A DNA stretch of 15,760 nucleotides from JBFWUM01 sp050247255 (GTDB taxonomy: Bacteria > Acidobacteriota > Vicinamibacteria > Vicinamibacterales > UBA2999): contig JBFWUM010000070.1 in the NCBI GenBank assembly GCA_050247255.1, forward strand, positions 1-15,760. Reading direction: 5' to 3'. Below are positions 7,301 to 13,020 of the stretch, piece after piece. Position 1 is the stretch's first letter. Each line of letters starts with the position of its first letter. Both the position numbers and the translations under genes were made by a program. The notes under the pieces are model-generated. The model saw only the letters and a list, made by a program, of their open reading frames with translations. It was not told the DNA's origin and did not search any database.

Positions 7301-9603
7301 CCGGCGAAGCCCATGGCCGTTCCCAGGCCGGTCGCGAGGACGCCGCCGCCAGCGGCGCTCGTCGGCAGGACCGTGTCGCCGAACGGCACCCCGTAGAAGG
7401 TCCCCGCCGGCAGGCTCGAACCGCCGCCGAACATCCCGGCCAGTCCGGGGATCCCTCCCAGGCCGGACGCGCCGCCGAACGCCGGGCCGCCACCGAACAT
7501 GCCGGCGAACGCGGTGGCGATCCCGCCCTGCTGCCCGGCCATTCCCTTGATGAGGCCGCCGAGGAAGGACCGCAGGAAGTAGCTGAGGATCTCGTTGAGG
7601 ACGTTCTGCACCGCCGACTGGATGGAGTGCCAGATGTCGACGAAGCCGTCCTTCCAGCCCTTCGCGCCGAGCAGCATCTGCGCGAAGGTGCCCTGCGTGG
7701 CGGTGTTCAACTGCGACAGCACCCGCGTAATGCCCGGGTAGACCTCGGTCTGCCAGGCCGACGGGATCCGCCCCGTGGCCTCGAGCTCGGCGTCGACCAT
7801 CGCCGTGTAGGCCTCGCGGAGTTGGACCGTGCTGGCCGTCCCGCTCGAGGCGAGCAGCGCGTAGTGGGATCGCGCGGCGTCGGCGACGCGGCGCAATTCC
7901 TCGGGCGTCTGGAGGCCGAAGGCGTGGTAGGCGTCGACGAGCGCCTGCTGCTCGCGCAGGTGCGCCCGCGCCGCGTCGACCGCGTCGCCGTTGGCCTCGG
8001 TCGCCCCGTGCGTGTACTGGGTCCAGATCTGGTTGGCGCGGGACGTCAGGGTCACCGCGTCGCCGTACTGGTCGAGAGCCACGCGGAGGCTGTCTACGCT
8101 GATCCCGGACGCGGTGGCCTTCGCCGCGAGCTCCTGCAACTGCGGCCAGATCGCCCGCACGATCGTGTCGAACGGGATCCCGGCGGCCGTCGCGGTGCGC
8201 ACCTGGCTCGCCATCTCGTCGAGCGAGGCGTTCACGGACCGGCCCGTGACCAACCCAACCTGCCCCAGGCTCTTGTCGAGCGCGTCCATGGCCTCGCGGT
8301 GCTTCTTCTCCGCGTCGGTCGCGCGCTTGCTTGCTTCCTCCTGGTCCTTCAGCGTCTTCTCGTAGAACTTGATCGCGTCCTCGGTGGTCCGGAACGCGGT
8401 CGCCAGTTCCTTGGTCGAGAGGACACCGAGGTCGAGCTCCTTCCGGAGCGTGGGCAGGGCCCCGACGGTCGCGAGCCGGTTGATCTCGCTCCGCCATCCG
8501 TCGATGCGCTCCTGGGAGTTCTTGGCCGCGTCGGCCGCGGCGGTGAAGTCGGCGCCGAGCTTGGACAGGTCCAGCCACGAGAACGGCTTGGCGGCGCGCT
8601 CGTTGATCGCCTTTTGGAGCTCCTGGTTGAAGTGGCGAAGCGCAGTCTCTGCAGGGTTAACGTCCTGCGCCAAGATGCGCATCGCCTCCGCGTAGCTCGT
8701 GATCGCGGTGCCCGCGCGCTGAGATGCGCGCCACATGGCCTCGGCCTGCTCCGTGAAACTGGCCGCACCGAAGGCGGCGGTAGCAAAGCCCTCCCAGAGA
8801 GGCTGGAGGCCGTCCATGATCGGCCGAGCACCGGACACCCACAGGCCGATCTTTCCGAGCGTGGAGGTCCACGAGTCCGTCTTCTTGGTGGCTTCGTCGA
8901 CCTGAACGATGAACTCGCCGATGAATTGGCCNNNNNNNNNNNNNNNNNNNNNNNNNNNNNNNNNNNNNNNNNNNNNNNNNNNNNNNNNNNNNNNNNNNNN
9001 NNNNNNNNNNNNNNNNNNNNNNNNNNNNNNNGTGATGCCCGCGTTGTCGACGAGGATCGAATTGCCGTTCTTGATGCCTTCCGTGGCGGACACGATCGCC
9101 TGACCGAACGTGAGGGCGCCCTGGCGGCCGAACGCCGCGGTGTCCTTGAACCGCTCCATCAGGACGATCGCGTCGGGCAGGGCGAAGCCGGAGGCGAGCA
9201 AGTTCTTCAGACCGGAGGCGGCATCGCCGACCGACATCAGGCCGTCGGCGGCCAGCCGCATCGCCGCGTCGCGCGCCTTGCCGGCGTCCTGGCCGAACGC
9301 GCTGGCGACGCTGCTGAGCCCGATCAGGCCGGCGTCGAGCCGGTTGGCGGCCGTGATGGCGGACTGGAAGCCCTGAACGAGGCCGCGCGCCATCCGGTCG
9401 GCGAGCAGGCCGATCGCCACGCCGGTCGCGGTGCTGGCCGTGCCGGTCTTCTGGGTGCTCTGCTCGAGCCGCCCCATGCCGGCCGAGGCCTTGTCGGACT
9501 CGCCGGTGAGCTTCCGGATGAGGTCGTTCTGCTGATTGAACGCGGCCTCGGCTTGCGACCGGGCCGTGATGAGCAGTTCGATCTGGGCCTGCGACAGAGA
9601 CAT
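4366..9603 (-). CDS. Tail tape measure protein (interrupted by assembly gap)
   Basis: This is the longest gene, about 1745 residues including about 33 unknown ones. Tape measure proteins sit inside the tail tube, set its length and take part in DNA ejection. Evidence: it lies between the chaperone/tube genes and the distal tail genes, and begins with the typical start MSLSQAQIELLITARSQAEA. Near residue 140-190 it has LKNLLASGFALPDAIVLMER and ILVDNAGI, a signature seen in many phage tape measures. Coiled-coil-like segments lie near residues 340-455 and a glycine-rich hydrophobic zone near 685-840. Two repeat families are annotated separately. I chose ATG 9603; a GTG at 9642 would add 13 Arg/Thr-rich residues and is less likely. 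At about 0.15 nm per residue the tail would be roughly 260 nm, if the gap is really 100 bases. Confidence 0.92.
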   Translation of the reverse strand: MSLSQAQIELLITARSQAEAAFNQQNDLIRKLTGESDKASAGMGRLEQSTQKTGTASTATGVAIGLLADRMARGLVQGFQSAITAANRLDAGLIGLSSVASAFGQDAGKARDAAMRLAADGLMSVGDAASGLKNLLASGFALPDAIVLMERFKDTAAFGRQGALTFGQAIVSATEGIKNGNSILVDNAGIXXXXXXXXXXXXXXXXXXXXXXXXXXXXXXXXXXGQFIGEFIVQVDEATKKTDSWTSTLGKIGLWVSGARPIMDGLQPLWEGFATAAFGAASFTEQAEAMWRASQRAGTAITSYAEAMRILAQDVNPAETALRHFNQELQKAINERAAKPFSWLDLSKLGADFTAAADAAKNSQERIDGWRSEINRLATVGALPTLRKELDLGVLSTKELATAFRTTEDAIKFYEKTLKDQEEASKRATDAEKKHREAMDALDKSLGQVGLVTGRSVNASLDEMASQVRTATAAGIPFDTIVRAIWPQLQELAAKATASGISVDSLRVALDQYGDAVTLTSRANQIWTQYTHGATEANGDAVDAARAHLREQQALVDAYHAFGLQTPEELRRVADAARSHYALLASSGTASTVQLREAYTAMVDAELEATGRIPSAWQTEVYPGITRVLSQLNTATQGTFAQMLLGAKGWKDGFVDIWHSIQSAVQNVLNEILSYFLRSFLGGLIKGMAGQQGGIATAFAGMFGGGPAFGGASGLGGIPGLAGMFGGGSSLPAGTFYGVPFGDTVLPTSAAGGGVLATGLGTAMGFAGAGAGGLGLGLLGKQLFGGAGAGAAAFGAGSGAATGALLGSVVPGLGTGIGALVGGAAGFLGGIFGKSKEAKANEAATDEIKSYQAELLKMYGSLEEIDRLGKLVGIDLAAAWGDQGTKGLQHFTGYMDQFVERTGVLQEALETYGITWQDLGAEAQQSHLLEVTDTLIAQQEALTRAGVDTTTTIQKMAPAFNEVLGAALDTGQQIPPALGPVLEQMAEMGLITEDNRRRLLGFSDDTTAEFGEMQSIAKQYGIDLAALGGKFQQSKLDDAAGKVYSAFKTLKDAGADVGGVLYGMRDEISELVVDARKFGTEIPSNMRPLIEELARSGNLIDENGDKITDLGALKFRDASASAQAQVEAMIAKLRELTVDGIDGAGEALSDTLPYWDEFSRKARLATGDADRGLDAVDQGLGTVRRQLNDTPWDEWAREGARAAADVGSEVDHLNFGHSPGGLKEIPILLAKGTQAMRAFASSFVSDLRTIDSTLTRSQGILAKYADTPIGRQAQSAFDALRGFEMDDLTAQYQKLIRPNDLRSVTTSLSREVQLMMAGDGLGKDLLGFQFQFADAIASLGPTPDEYRSTWEQARQILGRELDYQLEDLDTAQAQQIKNLGLLPDAYDTTYQKASDKLDRAYERQMADIDRRFAQEMGDLDRIVDLYGGNYSAAAAAVKAEFDDMRAEASERYEEEKERLGLVPADYREAYNEALTLINQQYDRMRERAKQRVDDELEALGPIPDEYEKTYGQALELTRQKFLLMVEEAHKAADEIFNRLDWIRKIWEGTPGADGTFPGGTTIDDPSRPRPQEGPEGSRMLDRSEIELLVAQRYRQLTGQSIDDATLASVLTSRGYTGGTVAADVVQQALDELEAEFRRQRGYATGTKAVHGDWWRNYGSEGQTVTAHGLEAFVPFSRREEFVLDQLRDILGGGRGAKGGNGGGAPIVVQFKLGNRTMEEYIIDTVNEAESNGAILVQRQHVVDRK
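4990..5589 (-). repeat. Five tandem ~40-residue repeats in the tape measure protein
   Basis: Units start at 5589, 5469, 5340, 5229 and 5109 (minus strand), giving lengths of 40, 43, 37, 40 and about 40 residues, around residues 1339-1538. Each opens with L-G-x-x-P-x-x-Y-x-x-x-(Y/W), for example LGPTPDEYRSTW, LGLLPDAYDTTY, LGLVPADYREAY and LGPIPDEYEKTY. The third unit is degenerate (VDLYGGNYSAAA). The remainder of each unit is a charged helix rich in Glu, Arg, Asp and Ala, probably coiled coil. The units are clearly homologous at protein level, so they reflect old duplication rather than a recent DNA repeat. Confidence 0.85.
6259..6876 (-). repeat. Two ~100-residue homologous repeats in the tape measure protein
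   Basis: Unit 1 starts at 6876 (residue ~910) with ETYGITWQDLG; unit 2 starts at 6552 (residue ~1018) with KQYGIDLAALG. Shared positions follow in order: a QQS-x-L segment, a helix ending in AGVDTTTTIQKMAPAF versus AGADVGGVLYGMRDEI, then TGQQIPPALGPVLEQMAEMG versus FGTEIPSNMRPLIEELARSG, and finally LITEDN versus LIDENGD. This module resembles a recurrent C-terminal unit of phage tape measures. The unit-to-unit distance is 108 residues. Confidence 0.75.
8932..9031. other. Assembly gap (100 Ns) inside the tape measure gene
   Basis: Exactly 100 undefined bases separate minus-strand codons ending in NSILVDNAGI (upstream side) from GQFIGEFIVQVDEA (downstream side). The two flanks are in the same reading frame across 100 Ns, which happens by chance one time in three, so the gap length may be an estimate or a placeholder. 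The conserved region that normally follows NAG(I/V) in tape measures is missing here. Confidence 0.95.
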
Positions 9604-9617
9604 CGGCGTCGTTCTCG

Positions 9618-9637
9618 TCGAGCGCCTGCGCGCTCGA
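9618..9637 (-). promoter_or_regulatory. Hairpin just upstream of the tape measure start
   Basis: A perfect inverted repeat, TCGAGCGC-GCAG-GCGCTCGA on the minus strand: an eight base-pair stem and four-base loop. It ends 14 bases before ATG 9603, in the 99-base gap after the HNH-like gene. There is no T-run after it, so it is not a standard terminator. The start at 9603 has only a weak ribosome site (GAGAA), so the hairpin may affect initiation. It would be coding if translation began at GTG 9642. Confidence 0.4.
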
Positions 9638-9702
9638 GACACGACCCGACGTCCTGCGGGGCCTCCGTGAGGACGTGGTGGGTCTTCGGTTGTGTGGTGC
9701 GG

Positions 9703-10251
9703 CTACGGCTGGCGACTACACGGGCGGCGACGGTTGCGCCGCTGTGTCGCCGCATCAGCCCATCTCACATTTCCCGGCTCATAGTTTCCGTTGTTGTCGA
9801 TCCGATCGAGTGTCCGGTCCAGCGATGGGCGGCGTCCGACGTCCGCAACGAACGTCTCGAACGACGCCCTCCACGCCTCGCACACGCCGATCCCGCGCCC
9901 GCCGTAGTTCCGCCATGACCGGCTCTTCGGATTCGTGCAGCGCTGGATCATCCCTGACCAAATACGGTACTCGGTGGATGGTCGCCGCCCTTCGTCCAGG
10001 CGCTGCCCTCCCTCGTTGTGACGCTTGCGCAGCCGCGAGAGATGCTCTCGCCGGTAGCAGCCACACGATGCGGTCTGGCCAGATTGGAGTGTTCGTAGGC
10101 CGATCTCGCGGACCGTTCCACAGTCGCACCTACACTCCACACGTCGGCTGGCCGCGGGGCTTCCCCACGGCTCCGCCAGCGTGGTCCATCGCCCGAACCG
10201 CGTGCCAGACGGTACGATTTCGGGACGCCGTCCGCTGCCACTGCCTCCCAT
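9703..10251 (-). CDS. HNH-like (homing-type) nuclease-family protein inserted in the tail operon
   Basis: This 182-residue protein belongs to a family scattered through phage genomes. The N-terminal part has GTRFGRWTTL, then RCDCGTVREI and SGQTASCGCYRRE, with cysteines spaced as a probable zinc site (C-x-C-x(n)-C-x-C). The C-terminal part has YRIWSGMIQRCTNPKSRSW, NYGGRGIGVCEAW and LDRIDNNGNYEPGNVRWAD, similar to the end of HNH nucleases but with Arg where the catalytic His is expected (D-R for D-H). It starts at ATG 10251, nine bases after the frameshift product's stop, with a poor ribosome site. Many codons end in A or T (GGA, CGA, ACA, TCA, TGT), unlike its neighbours, which suggests recent acquisition. 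It is not expected to be needed for tail assembly. Nuclease activity is inferred and uncertain. Confidence 0.8.
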   Translation of the reverse strand: MGGSGSGRRPEIVPSGTRFGRWTTLAEPWGSPAASRRVECRCDCGTVREIGLRTLQSGQTASCGCYRREHLSRLRKRHNEGGQRLDEGRRPSTEYRIWSGMIQRCTNPKSRSWRNYGGRGIGVCEAWRASFETFVADVGRRPSLDRTLDRIDNNGNYEPGNVRWADAATQRRNRRRPCSRQP

Positions 10252-10260
10252 GGCACCACT

Positions 10261-11243
10261 CTACGAGGTTCGCCGGCCAACAAGGGCGCCAAACAGCTTG
10301 ACCATCATGCCCCCCTCGCTGGCGCGTTCCATTCCAGCCATCTCCGCCTCGAAGATCGGAAAGGCCCGGCGCACGATCAGGGGCTGGTCGAGGAAGCCGC
10401 CAGGGCGCGGCGACATCTTCATGAGCCGGCACGAATGCCACAACTCGACGAGCTTGAACACCTCCACCGGCACCGCGCTGCGCGGACAGGTGAACATCAC
10501 GAAGTCGGACTCCTGGTGCAGCACGATCGGAGTCGTCGCCTTCGGTACGGGGTGAAAGACCGCGCCCTGCACGTCGACGATCTCGTCAGCCGCCTTCCCA
10601 GCGGCCACACGCCGCCGCATGACTGGCTGCGGCGGCACGTGGTAGCTCGGCGGCGCCCCCGTTACGGGGTCGGGCTTTCCGCAGTTGCGGCGGCGGCGGG
10701 TGGACTCGGGGCACCCGGCGCAGTCGAACTCGCCGCCGGGTCCGAGGCCTCGGACCGCGTGGAAGCCGGCTCGAAAAAACGGGCATCGAGGTCCACCCCC
10801 CGACCGAGCTTCGCGATCTCCATGGCCAGCAGGAACGCCAGCGGCGGCATGAAGCCCTGCACCTTCGTGAAGTCGCGCCCCGTGCGGACGGGGACCTCCG
10901 CGGGCGTCTCGGTGGCCTTCCGGCCCGGGGCCGGTGCCTCCACGAGGCCTGCTCGGACCGCCAGGGCGTAAGGCACGCTGAGGTTCCGGACCACGGGAAC
11001 CGTCTGGTCGAACAGCCCCTTGGCGGAGCGGAACGCCTCGATCACCGTGCGCTGGATCTCCGGTCCCCACTGCTGGTTGGCCATGCCGGCGGTGGCGTAG
11101 ATCACCGACTTGAGGCGCGCCTGGTCTTCACCTTCGGCCGGCACGAGCTCGAACTCGACCGGCTCGGCACTCTCGTCGTTGCCAGGGATGATGGCGGAGG
11201 GGGGACGGAACGTGCCCGACTCGTAGGGGATGGTGTACGGCAT
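10261..11243 (-). CDS. Tail assembly chaperone, long form made by -1 frameshift (GT-type)
   Basis: Ribosomes reading the short chaperone frame from ATG 11243 can slip back one base on T_TTT_TTC (10779-10773) and continue in the -1 frame from 10773 to the TAG at 10263-10261. The product would be 157 shared residues plus 170 new ones, 327 in total. The extension begins RAGFHAVRGLGPGGEFDCAGC, a cysteine cluster (CAGC and a later C), then a basic stretch TRRRRNCGK, and later FVMFTCPRSAVPVEVFKLVE and PLIVRRAFPIFEAEMAGMER. It has high G/C third positions and no plausible start of its own. The layout (major tail protein, overlapping pair, tape measure) matches the lambda G/GT arrangement, where the long form links tape measure and tube subunits. 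Frameshifting itself is inferred. Confidence 0.8.
10662..11243 (-). CDS. Tail assembly chaperone, short form (G-type)
   Basis: This 193-residue protein starts at ATG 11243 with AAGGAG about ten bases upstream and stops at 10662. The N-terminal part (residues 1-110) includes EPVEFELVPAEGEDQARLKS and a helical stretch QRTVIEAFRSAKGLFDQTV, and residues 120-157 include FMPPLAFLLAMEIAKLGRGV. The last 36 residues after the slip site are Pro/Ala/Ser-rich and low complexity, as expected for a tail not under strong selection. Its place between the major tail protein and tape measure genes is the classic chaperone position. In lambda-like phages the short form is made in large excess over the frameshifted form and assists assembly without entering the virion. 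Confidence 0.8.
   Translation of the reverse strand: MPYTIPYESGTFRPPSAIIPGNDESAEPVEFELVPAEGEDQARLKSVIYATAGMANQQWGPEIQRTVIEAFRSAKGLFDQTVPVVRNLSVPYALAVRAGLVEAPAPGRKATETPAEVPVRTGRDFTKVQGFMPPLAFLLAMEIAKLGRGVDLDARFFEPASTRSEASDPAASSTAPGAPSPPAAAATAESPTP
10739..10756 (-). promoter_or_regulatory. Possible frameshift-stimulating stem-loop
   Basis: GGTCCGAGGCCTCGGACC is a perfect 18-base palindrome lying 16 bases after the slip site in the transcript. It can form a seven-pair stem with a GGCC loop. The spacing is longer than the usual 5-9 bases. An outer GCCGG/CCGGC pairing (10770-10766 with 10739-10735) could bring the structure closer to the slip site. Confidence 0.5.
10773..10779 (-). promoter_or_regulatory. 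Programmed -1 frameshift slip site T_TTT_TTC
   Basis: In the chaperone frame the codons read CGT TTT TTC (Arg155-Phe156-Phe157), so the heptamer is T TTT TTC, a canonical X_XXY_YYZ site. Slipping back one base leaves both tRNAs on Phe codons (TTT TTT) and continues with CGA GCC GGC into the -1 frame. The -1 reading frame is open from here for 170 codons. Confidence 0.85.
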
Positions 11244-11300
11244 CGCGAGGGCTCTCCTTGGCGGATGTCATCGGTGGGCGCTGGTTACAGACGCGAGGCG

Positions 11301-11352
11301 CCCGCGTGCGCGGCCATGGGGAGCGCGCCCACTCCCGAGCCGCACGCGCGGG
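11301..11352 (-). promoter_or_regulatory. Large hairpin between the major tail protein and chaperone genes
   Basis: In the 132-base gap, the transcript can form a 14-position outer stem (CCCGCGCGTGCGGC with GCCGCGCACGCGGG; 12 Watson-Crick pairs, one U-G, one C-A mismatch). Inside is an inner stem GGGAG/CTCCC with the loop TGGGCGCG. There is no T-run after it, so a factor-independent terminator is not supported; a partial terminator, processing site or stability element is possible. It would reduce expression of downstream genes relative to the abundant tube protein. Confidence 0.55.
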
Positions 11353-11375
11353 CGATTGGTCGACAGGAGGCGTCG

Positions 11376-12512
11376 TTACGCCTCGCAGAGATACAGGGCG
11401 TCGTTGCCCGACGGCGCGTAGGCCTTGCCCTCGATGGTGAGGACCTTCGGCCCCACCTCGTTGCCGACGTCGGGGATCTCCCACTCGACCGCCGGCATGA
11501 AGGCGCCCAGCATGGAACCGTTGGTGTCCCCGACGACGAGCCGCAGCACGGAGGTCGTCACGCCCTCGGCCGCGGCGATGAGCGTCGTGTCCTCCAGATA
11601 GAAGGACACCCGAACGCGGATCTGCCGCTTGTTGGTGCGGAAGAAGCCCGACGCCCACTGCGTGCCGAGCTCGTTGTTCCGCAGGTCGAGGTTGTTCTCG
11701 AGCGTGATCTCGGCGGACTGGACGAGGAACGCCGAGGTGCCCACGTAGAAGTTGCCGACCATGCCGCCGACCGGTGCGCCGGCCGTGGTGTAGGTCGACG
11801 GCTTCGACTGCACGCCAGACCGGGCGTACTCGCCGGCCGGGCCCGAGATCGCGATCATGGCTTCCTTCGTGCCGTCGAAGGTGAGCTGGATGCGGTTGAC
11901 GATCGCGCCGTAGACGGCCTGCTTGAAGCCGCCCGCGAGCAGGTACTTGAAGATGCTGAAGCTGTCGGTGAGCGACGACGCCAGCTTGTAGTTCACGCCC
12001 GAGACGATCTTGCCGGCGCCGACATCGGGCGCCGCGCTGAGGTCGTCGTACGTGATGTCGTTGGTCGAGATCGTCTTGATCCGCGTGATCTCGCGGCGGG
12101 CGCCCGAGCCGACGGTCGCGACGATGAGATCGCCGACCGCCAGGCCGCTGGCATCATAGAGCGTGCACCCTGTGGCGGTTGGCGACGTCTGCACCTCGGC
12201 CACCACGCCCGGCGTGGTGCGGGCGCCGAAGCCGCCCTTGATGAGGTCGCTGATGTCGCTGGCCGTGCCGAGCGTGCCGCTCGGCTCCCAGGTCATCGAC
12301 GACAGGTCGAAGCCCTGCGACCGACGGCGCGGCAGGCTCTGCGCCTCGTCGGGCGTGCCGCGCATCTCGGGGCTGGGCTCGCGGTTCAGCTTCGCCGTCA
12401 GGCTCATCTGGTTGAACCGGAACGCATCGGTGGCCGCCAGCGTCGGGACCGTGCGGTACGCCGATTCGATCTTGAAGAAGCCCTGCTCGAGCAGGCCCGA
12501 TTCGATCGCCAT
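11376..12512 (-). CDS. Major tail protein (tail tube subunit)
   Basis: This 378-residue protein is the likely tube-forming subunit. It begins MAIESGLLEQGFFKIESAYR and carries beta-rich segments such as FRFNQMSLTAKLNREPSP, VNRIQLTFDGTKEAMIAISG and ITLENNLDLRNNELGT. It ends with VLTIEGKAYAPSGNDALYLC. The NRIQLTFDG/EAMIAISGPAGEYA strand pair and the long beta hairpin before SAEITLENNLDLR fit the tail tube fold. A central section (residues about 105-170) with DLIVATVGSGARREITRI could be an inserted beta domain, making it larger than a minimal tube protein. ATG 12512 has GGAGGA eight bases upstream. Its position, just before the chaperone pair, supports the call. No signal peptide is seen. Confidence 0.82.
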   Translation of the reverse strand: MAIESGLLEQGFFKIESAYRTVPTLAATDAFRFNQMSLTAKLNREPSPEMRGTPDEAQSLPRRRSQGFDLSSMTWEPSGTLGTASDISDLIKGGFGARTTPGVVAEVQTSPTATGCTLYDASGLAVGDLIVATVGSGARREITRIKTISTNDITYDDLSAAPDVGAGKIVSGVNYKLASSLTDSFSIFKYLLAGGFKQAVYGAIVNRIQLTFDGTKEAMIAISGPAGEYARSGVQSKPSTYTTAGAPVGGMVGNFYVGTSAFLVQSAEITLENNLDLRNNELGTQWASGFFRTNKRQIRVRVSFYLEDTTLIAAAEGVTTSVLRLVVGDTNGSMLGAFMPAVEWEIPDVGNEVGPKVLTIEGKAYAPSGNDALYLCEA

Positions 12513-12542
12513 GGTGTCCGTCCTCCGTCTGTGAAACGCGAA

Positions 12543-12597
12543 ACGGCGCGCCCACGATCAGGTCCCCATCTCGAGGTCCTCATCGCGAGCGCGCCGT
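12543..12597 (-). promoter_or_regulatory. Nine-base inverted repeat upstream of the major tail protein gene
   Basis: ACGGCGCGC (12543-12551 on the plus strand) and GCGCGCCGT (12589-12597) are perfect inverted copies separated by 37 bases, in the 161-base gap before the tube gene. Smaller inverted repeats are nearby (GCCCC-x-GGGGC near 12602-12613 and AGGCC-TGAA-GGCCT near 12648-12661). A promoter cannot be recognised by eye. It could be an operator, or a stem in the leader of the tube gene. Confidence 0.35.
12560..12584 (-). repeat. Short direct repeat within the leader of the major tail protein gene
   Basis: GATGAGGACCT (12584-12574) and GATGGGGACCT (12570-12560) match at 10 of 11 bases with start points 14 bases apart. 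Both lie within the loop of the nine-base inverted repeat. The arrangement could be a protein-binding site, but with such short units chance cannot be excluded. Confidence 0.4.
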
Positions 12598-12673
12598 CGG
12601 GTGCCCCGTGGGGCGCGATCTCGTCCGTCCTGGTTTCGTCCGCGCAGGCCTTCAGGCCTTGCCGCGGGCGCCG

Positions 12674-13000
12674 CTACTCGCCGCGCCGCTTCCGGCCGCT
12701 GTCGGGCGTCTGGCTTGCGGGTTCGGCAGCCGGCGCCACCGGCTCCGCCGCCTGGTGGTCCGGCTCGGCCGGCGGGTCCACCTTGAGGGGCCGCAACGGC
12801 GGCTCGCAGGTGAACATCGCCGCCAGGCTCGCGTCTCCCATCACCTCGCGGGCGACGTACTCCGAGACGGGCGGCAGCGCCACCCCGGGCGCCACCTCGA
12901 GGACGTGCTCGGAAAACGCGCGGGTGCCGTCGGCCATCAGCGGACCGTCGATCAGGATGCGGCGAGCCACCGCGCCGCGATACGTGAGCCGGAAATTCAT
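12674..13000 (-). CDS. Small conserved-looking protein between tail terminator and tail tube
   Basis: This 108-residue protein starts at ATG 13000 with a GAGGA-type ribosome site and lies 20 bases after the preceding stop. The frame stays open upstream to 13516, but that part is antiphase to the tail-terminator-like gene and is not used. Residues 1-70 (MNFRLTYRGAVARRILIDG, then a SEHVLEVAPGV segment and CEPPLRPL) look folded. Residues 70-108 are a Pro/Ala/Glu-rich tail ending in GRKRRGE. I do not recognise the family. Its position beside the tube gene suggests a minor tail or assembly role. The start and end are well supported, but the function is unknown. Confidence 0.65.
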   Translation of the reverse strand: MNFRLTYRGAVARRILIDGPLMADGTRAFSEHVLEVAPGVALPPVSEYVAREVMGDASLAAMFTCEPPLRPLKVDPPAEPDHQAAEPVAPAAEPASQTPDSGRKRRGE

Positions 13001-13020
13001 GCCGTCCTCGCCTTTCCTCG

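Noticed and set aside
9604..9642. GTG start for the tape measure protein at 9642
   Set aside because: It would add 13 atypical Arg/Thr-rich residues before the typical MSLSQAQIELL start and has a poorly placed ribosome site; not fully excluded.
7627..9918. Plus-strand open frame of 763 codons
   Set aside because: It lies opposite the tape measure gene, runs through the assembly gap, and is rich in Arg, Gly and Val with no recognisable motif. Long antisense frames are expected in high-GC coding DNA.
10774..11070. Independent start upstream in the -1 chaperone frame
   Set aside because: The sequence before the slip site in this frame is Arg/Gly/Pro-rich and antiphase to a well-supported gene, whereas coding character in this frame begins exactly at the slip site.
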